Below are positions 1 through 7,236 of a DNA stretch of 64,000 nt, piece after piece. Origin of the DNA: Sediminibacterium sp. (GTDB taxonomy: Bacteria; Bacteroidota; Bacteroidia; B-17B0; Aurantibacillaceae). The stretch is from contig JASGCO010000015.1 of NCBI GenBank assembly GCA_030054095.1, forward strand, positions 1 to 64,000, written 5' to 3'. Made by a program: the position numbers and the translations under genes. The notes beneath the pieces were generated by a model. It did no database searches. It saw nothing but the letters and a program-made list of their open reading frames with translations, and was not told where the DNA came from. Numbering within the stretch: the stretch's first letter is position 1; each line of letters begins with the position of its first letter.

Positions 1-49
1 AAGAGATGTAAACTTCTTCCTCTTCAGAATCTCTAAATTGTTTGCTTAG
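1..49 (+). pseudogene. C-terminal end of an ISL3-like (ISAon1-type) transposase, cut by window edge
   Basis: The first bases read in one frame as RDVNFFLFRISKLFA followed by a TAG at 47-49. The same ending, DVNFFLFRITKLFA, occurs on the opposite strand at 126-167, so these are the C-termini of two related transposases lying tail to tail. The pattern is known from ISL3-like transposases annotated as ISAon1 family in Bacteroidota. Only the last 15 codons are in the window, so whether this copy is intact further left cannot be judged. Confidence 0.6.
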
Positions 50-81
50 TCCACAGGTTTTGGACTTGATCCAGTTTTTGT

Positions 82-101
82 ATCAGGGACGGATCAGGGA
101 C
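82..101. repeat. Direct repeat at the junction of two IS ends
   Basis: ATCAGGGAC occurs at 82-90 and again at 93-101, two bases apart, in the 76-bp gap between the two converging transposase ends. The gap also carries TTTTTGT and ACAAAAG facing each other. This is where the outer ends of the two elements should meet. Whether the repeat is a target duplication or part of the IS ends cannot be decided from one copy. Confidence 0.4.
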
Positions 102-125
102 AAAAGTTGTGGAGGGGATCATTTT

Positions 126-254
126 TTAGGCAAATAGTTTTGTGATTCTGAAGAGGAAGAAGTTCACGTCCGTTACTCCTCTGTATTGAGACCTGAAGGC
201 TTTAATTTTTGCATTAAAAGACTCTGCGGAGGCATTTGTACTTCTGTTGTTGAA
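126..254 (-). pseudogene. ISL3-like (ISAon1-type) transposase remnant, C-terminal 42 codons
   Basis: Read on the minus strand, 254 down to 126 gives FNNRSTNASAESFNAKIKAF, then RSQYRGVTDVNFFLFRITKL, FA and a TAA. The NRSTNASAESFNAKIKAF segment with the Glu of the DDE triad is the usual C-terminal part of ISL3-type transposases. No upstream part of the transposase is present, because the frame runs through a TGA at 255-257 into an unrelated gene fragment. The remnant is non-functional. Confidence 0.65.
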
Positions 255-472
255 TCAGGGATTTCTTTTGATTTGAATTTTAAGAATCTCTCCTAAAGCC
301 TCAGTTTTACCATGACTATTTTTTCGTGTTAATTCAATTTCTCCGTCAATCCCAAAGTCATGCTTAGTAACTTCACGAAATGTAATAAATGGTTTATGTT
401 GATTGCAATAGCTATAAAAAGTATAGCTCCTTTTTCGCCAACTTGATGAGGTTCTTTTACAATATTGACCAT
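255..472 (-). pseudogene. DUF4365-domain gene fragment, frameshifted and truncated
   Basis: From an ATG at 472 the minus strand starts MVNIVKEPHQVGEKGAILF. After a frame change near 390-400 it continues with KPFITFREVTKHDFGIDGEI, ELTRKNSHGKTEALGEILKI and QIKRNP up to a TGA at 255-257. The FGIDGEIEL and G-x-ILKIQIK pieces match the conserved N-terminal part of DUF4365, a nuclease-like domain often found in accessory and defence regions. The rest is replaced by the transposase remnant, which continues in the same frame after the stop. A single base change in length restores the two frames, so this is decay rather than a fusion. The family call is from memory of the motif. Confidence 0.55.
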
Positions 473-777
473 GTTTATTTCCTGAATTGAAACAGCTGGT
501 TTAATTAATAAAAAAGAAAATAGGTAAACCTTTCGGGTTATTTATCATAGTGGTTAATTATCTTATTTCTTTAAGTTAAATGTACAAAATCAAGTTCTTT
601 TATAAAACACTTTATTGTCGTTGTGATATTTATAGCTAAGATTGATTTTCGTTTCTTAATTTTTCATCTTAAACAATTTAATGGCTTCAAAAGCCTCCAA
701 TAAGTTCGATAAATTAAGGTGTTCGTGTGCTAAATTCAAATACATATTTCTTACTTTAGCTGAGTAATACCGTTAAC
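473..777. other. Intergenic, nothing recognised
   Basis: AT-rich sequence between the degenerate left end and the bestrophin gene. I found no coding trace, clear promoter of the TAnnTTTG type, hairpin terminator or RNA gene here. Confidence 0.4.
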
Positions 778-1800
778 ATGCACATCGGAAAAGGATACAC
801 ATTCAAGGAGGTAATACTCTGGACCAGAAGAGATATTTTTGTTTTATTAATAATTGCAGCAGTTCCAACAGCTTTATTCCACTTTTTTAAGTGGAAGTGG
901 TTGCTGCTTCCATGGTTGCCAATAGCGCTATTGGGAACAGCTGTGGCATTTGTAATTGGGTTTAAAAATAATGCCTCATACGACCGTTTGTGGGAAGCGC
1001 GTAGAATTTGGGGATCAATAACCAATGTCAGCCGCAGTTGGGGAATTATGGTAAAGGATTATGTAACGAATCGGCATTCTAACCTAAAAATGCCGGAAGC
1101 GGAATTAAAAAATATACATCTCGATCTCTATAATCGTCATTTTGCATGGCTTACCGCCTTGCGTTACCAAATACGGGAGAATAAGACATGGGAAGCGATC
1201 AACCTAAAACACAATAAGGAATACCGTAATCGGTGGTTCAGGGTTGAAGAACAGGATAAGAAACTAGAAGAAGCGATTAAACCCTATTTATCGGAGCGGG
1301 AATATCAGGACGTAATATCAAAGTCTAATAAAGCGGCTCAGATTCTGGCTTTGCAATCTGAGCATCTTAGAAAATTACTGGAAGATGGATTAATTGAGGA
1401 TTTCAGGCATATGGAGTTGGAGCGCGTATTAGTAGAATTATATAATCAGCAAGGTGCAAGCGAACGGATAAAAAATTTCCCTTATCCGCGGCAATATGCG
1501 AGTTTAAATAACTGGTTTATTAAAATATTTGTAGCGCTTATACCCTTTGGTATGTTACAGGAATTCGCGAAAATTGGCGAGGGATACATCTGGATGACTA
1601 TTCCCTTTTCGGCACTATCAGGGTGGATATTTACAACATTAGAACGTATAGGCGAGACATCGGAGAACCCTTTTGAGGGAAGCGCCAATGATGTGCCAAT
1701 TACTTCTATCAGTAGAAATATCGAAATTGATTTAATGGAGATGCTGAATGTTCAGCATAATTTGAAGCCGGTTCAATCACAGAATAATATTCTTACATAA
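778..1800 (+). CDS. Bestrophin-family anion channel (UPF0187-type)
   Basis: A 340-residue membrane protein. The N-terminus has two hydrophobic segments (about 21-35 and 41-64) followed by FKNNASYDRLWEARRIWG (residues 63-80). This Asn-rich turn and basic stretch is the hallmark of bacterial bestrophins. Two more hydrophobic segments lie around 247-282, with SENPFEGSANDVPI near 297-310, matching the conserved C-terminal ENPF.....D.P motif. The length fits the family (about 300-350). Bestrophins form pentameric anion channels in the inner membrane, and some plant and algal members conduct bicarbonate. The gene ends one base before a beta-carbonic anhydrase gene, so the two are almost certainly co-transcribed. 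That suggests an anion or bicarbonate role, which is inference. The ATG at 778 precedes the family's usual N-terminus closely, and no better start is seen. Confidence 0.88.
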   Translation: MHIGKGYTFKEVILWTRRDIFVLLIIAAVPTALFHFFKWKWLLLPWLPIALLGTAVAFVIGFKNNASYDRLWEARRIWGSITNVSRSWGIMVKDYVTNRHSNLKMPEAELKNIHLDLYNRHFAWLTALRYQIRENKTWEAINLKHNKEYRNRWFRVEEQDKKLEEAIKPYLSEREYQDVISKSNKAAQILALQSEHLRKLLEDGLIEDFRHMELERVLVELYNQQGASERIKNFPYPRQYASLNNWFIKIFVALIPFGMLQEFAKIGEGYIWMTIPFSALSGWIFTTLERIGETSENPFEGSANDVPITSISRNIEIDLMEMLNVQHNLKPVQSQNNILT

Positions 1801-1801
1801 G

Positions 1802-2446
1802 ATGAAATTTGAAACCATATTTAAAAACAATGAAAAGTGGGTACAAGATAAATTAAAGGTAAATCCGCATTACTTTGAGAACCTGTCTAAAGGGCAACAT
1901 CCTGAGTTTTTGTACATAGGGTGTAGCGATAGCCGTGTTACAGCGGAAGATTTGATGGGTGTGAACCCTGGAGAGGTTTTTATCCACAGGAATATTGCCA
2001 ATCAGGTAATACCAACCGATAATAATATTAACGCCGTGATACAGTATGCTGTAGAGCACTTAAAGGTTAAGCACATTATTATTTGTGGGCATTATGAATG
2101 CGGTGGTGTTAAAGCGGCCTTACATCCCAGTGATATGGGGCAATTGAACAGCTGGCTGCAAACACTGCGTGACGTAAGGCGTTTACATAAAGCGGAACTG
2201 GATAGTATAAAGGATGAGCATGAGTTGTTTGACAGGATGGTAGAACTGAACGTAAAGGAACAGTGCATGAATGTCATAAAAATTGACCATGTACAACGCA
2301 GTTGGTACAAAACAGGATATCCGCAAATTCATGGCTGGATTTTTGATGTGAGGACTGGAAAGTTGAAAGACTCCGGATTGGACTTGGAGAAGGAGTTTAT
2401 GGAAATACGGGAGATTTACGATTTAAAACCCTTAGAGGGCAAATAG
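1802..2446 (+). CDS. can: Beta-class carbonic anhydrase
   Basis: Interconverts CO2 and bicarbonate in the cytoplasm using a zinc ion. The 214-residue protein has the complete beta-class signature: CSDSR at residues 41-45 (zinc ligand C41, with the D43-R45 dyad) and HYECGG at 97-102 (zinc ligands H97 and C100). The RNIANQV segment (63-69) and an expected beta-CA length support the call. The start at 1802 lies one base after the stop of the bestrophin gene, so translation is probably coupled. The gene pair suggests that bicarbonate made or used by this enzyme is exchanged through the channel. Nothing is missing from the active site. Confidence 0.95.
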   Translation: MKFETIFKNNEKWVQDKLKVNPHYFENLSKGQHPEFLYIGCSDSRVTAEDLMGVNPGEVFIHRNIANQVIPTDNNINAVIQYAVEHLKVKHIIICGHYECGGVKAALHPSDMGQLNSWLQTLRDVRRLHKAELDSIKDEHELFDRMVELNVKEQCMNVIKIDHVQRSWYKTGYPQIHGWIFDVRTGKLKDSGLDLEKEFMEIREIYDLKPLEGK

Positions 2447-2525
2447 GAAAAACGGAATTGTAAATGATGTTGTATAGCATTAAAATGAGTCTCTGCTTTT
2501 AATTTAAACAGATTATTTAATTCCG

Positions 2526-2796
2526 TTATTTGGATTAAGTCCCAAGCTTGGTCCTATTGAAAACTGGAATTAATAATTGATAAAAGCGCCATAGAAGTAA
2601 GCACAGAATATTATTCTACCAATGTGGAAGGTATTTACGCGATAGGCGACATTAATATCTATGAAATAAATTAAAGTTAATGCTGAGTGGTTTTCATAAA
2701 GCGGCTTTAATGGCACATAGCGCTTATAAGTACATCTATCCGGGTGTGAAGTACACAATAAAATATGCAACCGTAAACGGTGTTAATTCCTTTTGA
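2526..2796 (+). pseudogene. Ferredoxin-NADP reductase C-terminal remnant (thioredoxin-reductase-like)
   Basis: Three reading-frame pieces align in order to the C-terminus of the YumC-type ferredoxin-NADP reductases. LFGLSPKLGPIENWN begins at 2526. AIEVSTEYYSTNVEGIYAIG with DINIYEIN begins near 2588. KLKLMLSGFHKAALMAHSAY with KYIYPGVKYTIKYA begins near 2668. The GIYAIGD motif is the family's second nucleotide-binding region. Two frameshifts and several stops make it dead, and the first two thirds of the gene are absent. Family members supply electrons to ferredoxin, including for sulfite reductases. It lies just upstream of an OsmC gene and near a broken cysN, suggesting the remains of one sulfur-assimilation locus. 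Confidence 0.75.
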
Positions 2797-2832
2797 TTAT
2801 TTTACCTTTATGCTATACTTAAAAAACTAAAA

Positions 2833-3246
2833 ATGAAGATAAACCTAAAGCGATTAAATGATAATTTCCACATGGAAGCATCTAATGAAGATGGTAATGT
2901 TTTGTACATGGATGGGTCTCCGGATATTGGCGGAGAAGGTAAAGGAATGCGCCCTATGCAACTCTTACTGGCCGCCGTTGGTGGTTGTAGCGCCATAGAT
3001 GTGATTTTAATTCTAAAGAAGCAAAAACAAATGATCGAATCATTTGAAGTAGAGGTGGAAGGTGAAAGAGAAAAAATAGATGAATATTCATTATTTAGAG
3101 ATATCTGTTTAAATTTTAAAATTAAGGGGCAGGTTGATTTGGAGAAAGCCGAACGGGCCGTTAAGTTATCAATGGAGAAATATTGCTCTGTTTCTAAAAC
3201 ATTGGAACCGACTGCAAAAATTACATATAAGGTAACGTTAAATTAA
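2833..3246 (+). CDS. OsmC/Ohr-family protein (YhfA-like)
   Basis: A 137-residue OsmC-fold protein. Its two conserved cysteines are C52 in the AVGGCSAIDV segment and C118 in MEKYCSVSKT, the redox pair used for peroxide reduction in the family. GMRPMQLLLAAVGGC (residues 38-52) is the typical start of the long helix. Members are cytoplasmic, and the exact substrate of the YhfA-like branch is not established. In Bacteroidota, OsmC genes are often found next to sulfate-assimilation and methionine genes. That fits here, since an O-succinylhomoserine sulfhydrylase-like gene follows 129 bp downstream. The ATG at 2833 follows the reductase pseudogene by 36 bp. Confidence 0.85.
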   Translation: MKINLKRLNDNFHMEASNEDGNVLYMDGSPDIGGEGKGMRPMQLLLAAVGGCSAIDVILILKKQKQMIESFEVEVEGEREKIDEYSLFRDICLNFKIKGQVDLEKAERAVKLSMEKYCSVSKTLEPTAKITYKVTLN

Positions 3247-3375
3247 AGTGTGAAACCCTCACTTCGTTCAGTTTTACCGGCCTTTTACTAACTGGTAGTA
3301 TTAAGTGAACAGTAAAAAGTACAACATAGTAATACGAAAATATAAATAAGGCAGAGTTTCTGCGCAACATGAAAA

Positions 3376-4560
3376 ATGGATATGAATACTATAGAAAACA
3401 AACAATTCGAAACACAAGCTATCAGAGCCCAACTAGATCGTACGGACTATAATGAACACTCGGCGCCTTTGTTTTTAACATCAAGTTTTGTATTTGATAC
3501 AGCTGATGAAATGAGAGCCGCCTTTAATGAAGAATCTGATGATTTTATTTATTCCCGGTATGTTAACCCAAATACCAGCGAATTTATAAATAAGGTATGC
3601 TTGTTAGAAGGGGCAGAGGCCGGATTTGCAACCGCAACAGGGATGGCGGCTATCTTCACCACATTTATGTCTGTTTTAAAATCAGGGGATCATGTTGTGT
3701 CATGTTCTTCTGTATTTGGCGCTACACACGCCATCTTTACAAAGTACTTCCCAAAGTGGAACATGTCTCATTCCTATTTTAATACAGGTACAGTCTCTGA
3801 ATTGGAAACACTGATCAGGCCGGAAACTAAATTTATCTACCTCGAAACACCTACAAACCCGGCCATCGAATTAATTGATCTGGAGTTGGTGGCTTCTGTT
3901 GCCAAAAAGCACAATTTACTGTTAATTGTGGATAATTGTTTTGCTACCCCATATTTGCAAAACCCTATAGCGTATGGTGCCGATCTGGTCATTCATTCTG
4001 CTACAAAATATATGGATGGACAAGGCCGTGTTTTAGGTGGTGTAGTAGTTGGTAAAAAGGAACTGGTGCACGATATTTATTTGTTCGGCCGATTGACCGG
4101 CCCATCTATGAGCCCCTTTAACGCGTGGGTTTTAAGTAAAAGTTTAGAAACGCTTGCTCTAAGAATGGACAGGCATTGTGAAAACGCACTTTATGTTTCG
4201 CAAAGGTTGGAAGGGCATACGCAGCTGGAAAATGTATCGTATCCGTTTTTACCATCGCATCCACATTATACCATCGCAAAAAAACAAATGAAGGCGGGCG
4301 GGGGTATTGTAACAATTACCTTAAAAGGTGGGTATGATGCTGCGAGAGCATTCATGGATAAATTAAGCATGATTAAAATTTCTCCCAATTTGGGCGATGC
4401 CAGAAGTATCGCTACTCATCCTGCTTCATCAACACATTGCAAACTATCTGAACAGGAAAGATTAAATGTTGGAATTACACCGGGTTTAATCCGTATCTCC
4501 ATTGGACTGGAGAACAAAGAAGATATAGTAAATGATTTGTTAAGTGCTTTGGAGGGATAA
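3376..4560 (+). CDS. metZ: Trans-sulfuration PLP enzyme, likely O-succinylhomoserine sulfhydrylase
   Basis: A 394-residue Cys/Met-metabolism PLP enzyme of fold type I. IYSRYVNPN (residues 58-66) contacts the PLP phosphate of the neighbouring subunit. ATATGMAAI begins at 85, VDNCFATPYLQNP (185-197) carries D186 that binds the pyridine nitrogen, and SATKYMDGQGRVLGG (208-222) carries the Schiff-base lysine K211. The DGQGRVLGG form is typical of O-succinyl/O-acetylhomoserine sulfhydrylases, which make homocysteine directly from sulfide for methionine synthesis. Cystathionine gamma-synthase or lyase activity cannot be excluded from sequence alone. A second ATG two codons later is an alternative start. 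Downstream lies a cysN fragment, so the enzyme's sulfide supply may no longer come from local sulfate reduction. Confidence 0.85.
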   Translation: MDMNTIENKQFETQAIRAQLDRTDYNEHSAPLFLTSSFVFDTADEMRAAFNEESDDFIYSRYVNPNTSEFINKVCLLEGAEAGFATATGMAAIFTTFMSVLKSGDHVVSCSSVFGATHAIFTKYFPKWNMSHSYFNTGTVSELETLIRPETKFIYLETPTNPAIELIDLELVASVAKKHNLLLIVDNCFATPYLQNPIAYGADLVIHSATKYMDGQGRVLGGVVVGKKELVHDIYLFGRLTGPSMSPFNAWVLSKSLETLALRMDRHCENALYVSQRLEGHTQLENVSYPFLPSHPHYTIAKKQMKAGGGIVTITLKGGYDAARAFMDKLSMIKISPNLGDARSIATHPASSTHCKLSEQERLNVGITPGLIRISIGLENKEDIVNDLLSALEG

Positions 4561-4598
4561 GGATATTCACCGGAAATAAACCACTTCTGTGTTTTTGA

Positions 4599-5081
4599 AA
4601 AATTAACCGTTTAGGTAGTTTAAAAGATGCACGTTTAGATAAGATTGAACAGAATTTAACGGAGGTGGAAGTGGCTAAAATGAATTCGCCGGTAGTAATC
4701 CATTTAAGCGATGATGTGGACGTGAGCAGAGGAAATTATATCATACCAATTGATGCGCTTCCGAAAACAGGAAAGGAAATTTCAGCAACTATCTGTTGAA
4801 TGAAAAGCACGCCGTATATCCCGGGACAAAAACTAGTGTTATAGCAAAATAGTTTCCGGACAAAAGCAGTAATAAAAGAGGTTGTTAGTAAAATGGATAT
4901 CCGTTCGTTTGCGTCTCTTGAAAACGATGATGATATGAAACTGAACGATATTTGTAAAGTACTTATCAAAACGGCGGACCCCATAAGTTTTGACAGTTAC
5001 ACAGATGACAGGAGTACAGGTTCATTTATTTTAATAAATGAGAATACCAATAATACTGTCGCTGCAGGAACAATTGATTAA
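4599..5081 (+). pseudogene. cysN: cysN remnant: sulfate adenylyltransferase GTPase subunit, C-terminal part
   Basis: One frame can be followed from 4599 to a TAA at 5079-5081 but is broken by TGA at 4797-4799 and TAG at 4842-4844. Read through, it gives VVIHLSDDVDVSRGNYIIP, ISATIC-stop-MKSTPYIPGQK, FRTKAVIKEVVSKMDIRSF, then KLNDICKVLIKTADPI and RSTGSFILINENTNNTVAAG. These are the C-terminal beta-barrel domains of CysN, in order. The TGA sits where CysN has the Trp of its ICWM motif. The GTPase domain and the partner cysD are absent. The last intact stretch (4893-5081) could be mistaken for a small gene. CysN activates sulfate with ATP and GTP at the first step of assimilation. Confidence 0.85.
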
Positions 5082-5217
5082 ATGCAACGCTATTAATGGT
5101 AAAAATTACTTTGCCTACTGTTTTAAGATACTTTCCTAAAGGAAAGTTAGGCTGAATTTGGTAAGTATGGGTAAAATTAATTTTAAAATGTTGATTTTTG
5201 GTGTTTAAAAGACTCAA

Positions 5218-5835
5218 ATGAAAATAGCGATTATCGGTACCGGAAATGTCGGCGGCGCATTAGCTACCAAATGGGCCAACAAAGGACATGAAATAATTCT
5301 GGGTGTAAGGAATGTGGACAATTTTAAGGGAATCGGTTTATTAAGTAATCCAAATACAAGTGTAGCAACGATAAAGGAGGCAGTGGCTAAGTCTGATAGC
5401 ATTTTACTGGCAACACCAGCTATGATGGCAGTTGAAGTTGCTCGATCGTTAGGGGATACGGATGGGAAAGTAATCATTGATACCATGAACATAGTCATGG
5501 GCAGGGGCCCCGAGGGATATGCCAATACAAGCGATGCTATTTTAGCAAATACACAAAGCAAGGATGTGGTGAAATGTTTTAATACAACTGGGTTTAACAA
5601 TATGCAGAATCCTGTTTACGATAATTTTGCCCCTGATGTATTTGTGGCCGGGGATAGTGAAAAGGGAAAGCAGGTGGCTATTCAATTGGCGAAGGATGCT
5701 GGCTTTGCTGAATGCTACGCTGTTGGTGGAAACGATAAGTTTGAACTTATGGAACGATTCGCGTTTTTTTGGATTAATCTGGCCATGTTTCAGGGGCAGG
5801 GACGTGAGATTGGGTTTAAGTTATTGAAGCGGTAA
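5218..5835 (+). CDS. NADPH-dependent F420 reductase-like NAD(P)-binding protein
   Basis: A 205-residue Rossmann-fold protein. GTGNVGGALATKWANKGHEI (residues 7-26) is a GxGxxG dinucleotide-binding loop. It is followed by LGVRN, where an Arg after the second beta-strand suggests NADP. VIIDTMNIV (about 86-94) and a C-terminal half with KCFNTTGFNNMQNP resemble the F420_oxidored family (NADPH:F420 reductase-like and ProC-like). Bacteroidota generally lack coenzyme F420, so the true substrate is unknown. It stands alone, with no operon partner, and the IS256-type element begins 62 bp after its stop. It is read from the first ATG, which precedes the GxGxxG by only seven residues, as usual. Confidence 0.8.
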   Translation: MKIAIIGTGNVGGALATKWANKGHEIILGVRNVDNFKGIGLLSNPNTSVATIKEAVAKSDSILLATPAMMAVEVARSLGDTDGKVIIDTMNIVMGRGPEGYANTSDAILANTQSKDVVKCFNTTGFNNMQNPVYDNFAPDVFVAGDSEKGKQVAIQLAKDAGFAECYAVGGNDKFELMERFAFFWINLAMFQGQGREIGFKLLKR

Positions 5836-5889
5836 GTATTGACTAGTTGGTTTTTTAGCCGGAGTAATACATCGCTAAAATGTATACTG

Positions 5890-5897
5890 TAAGTGAT
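5890..5897. repeat. Target-site duplication, left copy
   Basis: TAAGTGAT is repeated exactly at 7165-7172, directly flanking the two inverted repeats of the element. An 8-bp duplication is usual for IS256-type transposition. Its perfect conservation points to a fairly recent insertion. Confidence 0.85.
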
Positions 5898-5923
5898 GGC
5901 ATAATACTGAAAAATAGTTGGTA
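5898..5923 (+). repeat. IS terminal inverted repeat, left
   Basis: The 26-bp left end contains TACTGAAAAATAGTTGGTA at 5905-5923. Its reverse complement is at 7139-7157. Confidence 0.85.
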
Positions 5924-5960
5924 AAAATCCCTGAAGGCATTGCCTGTATTGGTATAGAAG

Positions 5961-5992
5961 AAAGTTTAGTGAAAGTGGTTTCACTAAACTTT
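5961..5992 (+). terminator. Strong hairpin with T-run just before the transposase gene
   Basis: AAAGTTTAGTGAAA (5961-5974), loop GTGG, then TTTCACTAAACTTT (5979-5992) form a perfect 14-bp stem that runs into a T-rich stretch ending at 5996. It lies inside the element and nine bases before the transposase ATG. It probably stops read-through from flanking genes into the transposase, or hides the ribosome site when transcribed from outside. This is a known way for insertion sequences to limit their own activity. Confidence 0.75.
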
Positions 5993-6000
5993 TTTTGTAT

Positions 6001-6971
6001 ATGAAAAGCTCAAAAAAAAGCGTTGCTGGGCCTGCGGAAGTTTGGATGTAATCCGATGGGGAAAACAATTAGGTAAGCAAAGATTTAAGTGCCAAAACTG
6101 CGGGATTTTATTTACCCGAAATGATCCGGAACAGCGATTAAAAAATAGATTTGTTTGGTTTAAGAAATGGATTTTAGAACGACAAACATTTAAAACCTTG
6201 AGTCGGGATAGTGGCTTGTCAAAAGATACTTTGCAAAAGGCTTTTTATGTTTTCCTGGAACGCTCACCTTTGATTAGAATCCAAAAGCGTCCTCATGTTC
6301 ACCTGAGAATTGATGCAACCTACTTTAAACAGTTTTGCTTGGTTTGTTATCAGGATAATAACGATGGTTATACGCAATTGATTCGATTTTCGGATGGAGA
6401 GCATTATCAAGAAATAAAAGAAGATTTAGACAATCTTATAAAGCTTGGAGTAGCTATTGAAAGTATCACAACAGATGGACATAAAAGCATTTTAAAAGCG
6501 ATAAAAAAGACCGTTCCGAATGTCATTACTCAAAGATGTCTTGTTCATATCCAACGAATGTGCTTGTTATGGCTGACAAGGCTTCCGAAGCATGAAGCAG
6601 GTAAGGAATTAAGAGCGTTGACTCTGATGTTGCTCAAAATCAAAACCCGTAACGATCAGATTTTTTGGACAAGAGAATTTGAAAAATGGCATACAAAGCA
6701 TAAGGATTATCTTACTCAAAAAACATACAATGAAAGAACTGGATGGTATTGGTTTACACATAAACTGACCAGACGTTCATACTATACCATAAAACGAGCT
6801 TTACCAAATATGTTTCATTACATCAATAATCCCAATATTCCACGTACGACAAATGGTATAGAAGGCTTCTTTAGCCACCTTAAAAACCATCTTGACCTCC
6901 ATAGAGGACTTACAACAAAACACCGAATAGATTTTATCAAATGGTACATATACTTTTCTAACGAAAAGTGA
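6001..6971 (+). CDS. IS256-type transposase, needs -1 frameshift on A8 run
   Basis: The main frame has no ATG near its N-terminus; its first possible start is a TTG at 6042. An ATG at 6001 reads MKSSKK and reaches an A8 run (6012-6019). Slipping back one base on A-AAA-AAA joins it to KRCWACGSLDVIRWGKQLGK and the rest, giving about 323 residues. Only the joined form contains both halves of the N-terminal zinc ribbon, CWAC and CQNC. The DDE catalytic residues are visible as the Asp of LRIDATYF, the Asp of TTDGHKS and the Glu of TNGIEGFF. The enzyme cuts and joins the element's ends. The alternative is that the gene lost or gained one A and is dead, but the intact ends and duplication favour programmed slippage. 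Confidence 0.8.
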
Positions 6972-7006
6972 GTTTTTTTAGACCATAAGGCTTACCAAAA
7001 AAAGTT

Positions 7007-7031
7007 AGGGGCGACCTTTTATGCCACCCCT
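7007..7031 (+). terminator. Hairpin after the transposase gene
   Basis: AGGGG at 7007-7011 pairs with CCCCT at 7027-7031, and the strand then runs through CTTTTTTTG. The stem is short and weakened by mismatches inside, so termination is likely but not certain. Confidence 0.5.
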
Positions 7032-7138
7032 CTTTTTTTGTACAAGCACCAATCCTATTGCTGACAAGTTACTCTCCAGTAGAGCTTGTTTCCTCTTTGG
7101 ACTGACAAATGCAGTTTGCGAATCTTTTTTGGAAAAGC

Positions 7139-7164
7139 TACCAACTATTTTTCAGTACATTACC
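7139..7164 (-). repeat. IS terminal inverted repeat, right
   Basis: Reverse complement of the left end over the 19-bp core (7139-7157) plus partly matching outer bases to 7164. Confidence 0.85.
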
Positions 7165-7172
7165 TAAGTGAT
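7165..7172. repeat. Target-site duplication, right copy
   Basis: TAAGTGAT, identical to 5890-5897. Confidence 0.85.
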
Positions 7173-7236
7173 AGCATGTTTTAACCGTATTAACGAAAGA
7201 GGGATAATGCCGGAATGACACTAAAGGTTCAAGTGG

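Larger units (their letters stand above)
5898..7164 (+). mobile_element. IS256-type insertion sequence (variant zinc-binding transposase), complete
   Basis: The element is 1,267 bp. Its ends are GGCATAATACTGAAAAATAG + TTGGTA at the left and the complement of GGTAATGTACTGAAAAATAG + TTGGTA at the right: 26-bp inverted repeats matching at 22 positions, with an inner 19-bp block identical. An exact 8-bp direct repeat TAAGTGAT lies outside both ends. It carries one transposase gene, a terminator-like hairpin before it and another hairpin after it. Ends and duplication were found by direct comparison, so the boundaries are firmer than the family name, which rests on the transposase sequence. Confidence 0.88.

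Noticed and set aside
3369-3450. Short ATG frame just before metZ (MKNGYEYYR...)
   Set aside because: Overlaps the metZ start in another frame with no sign of a leader peptide or SAM riboswitch nearby.
4893-5081. A small intact gene of 62 codons
   Set aside because: It is the last stretch of the broken cysN, continuous in frame with the upstream parts across two stops.
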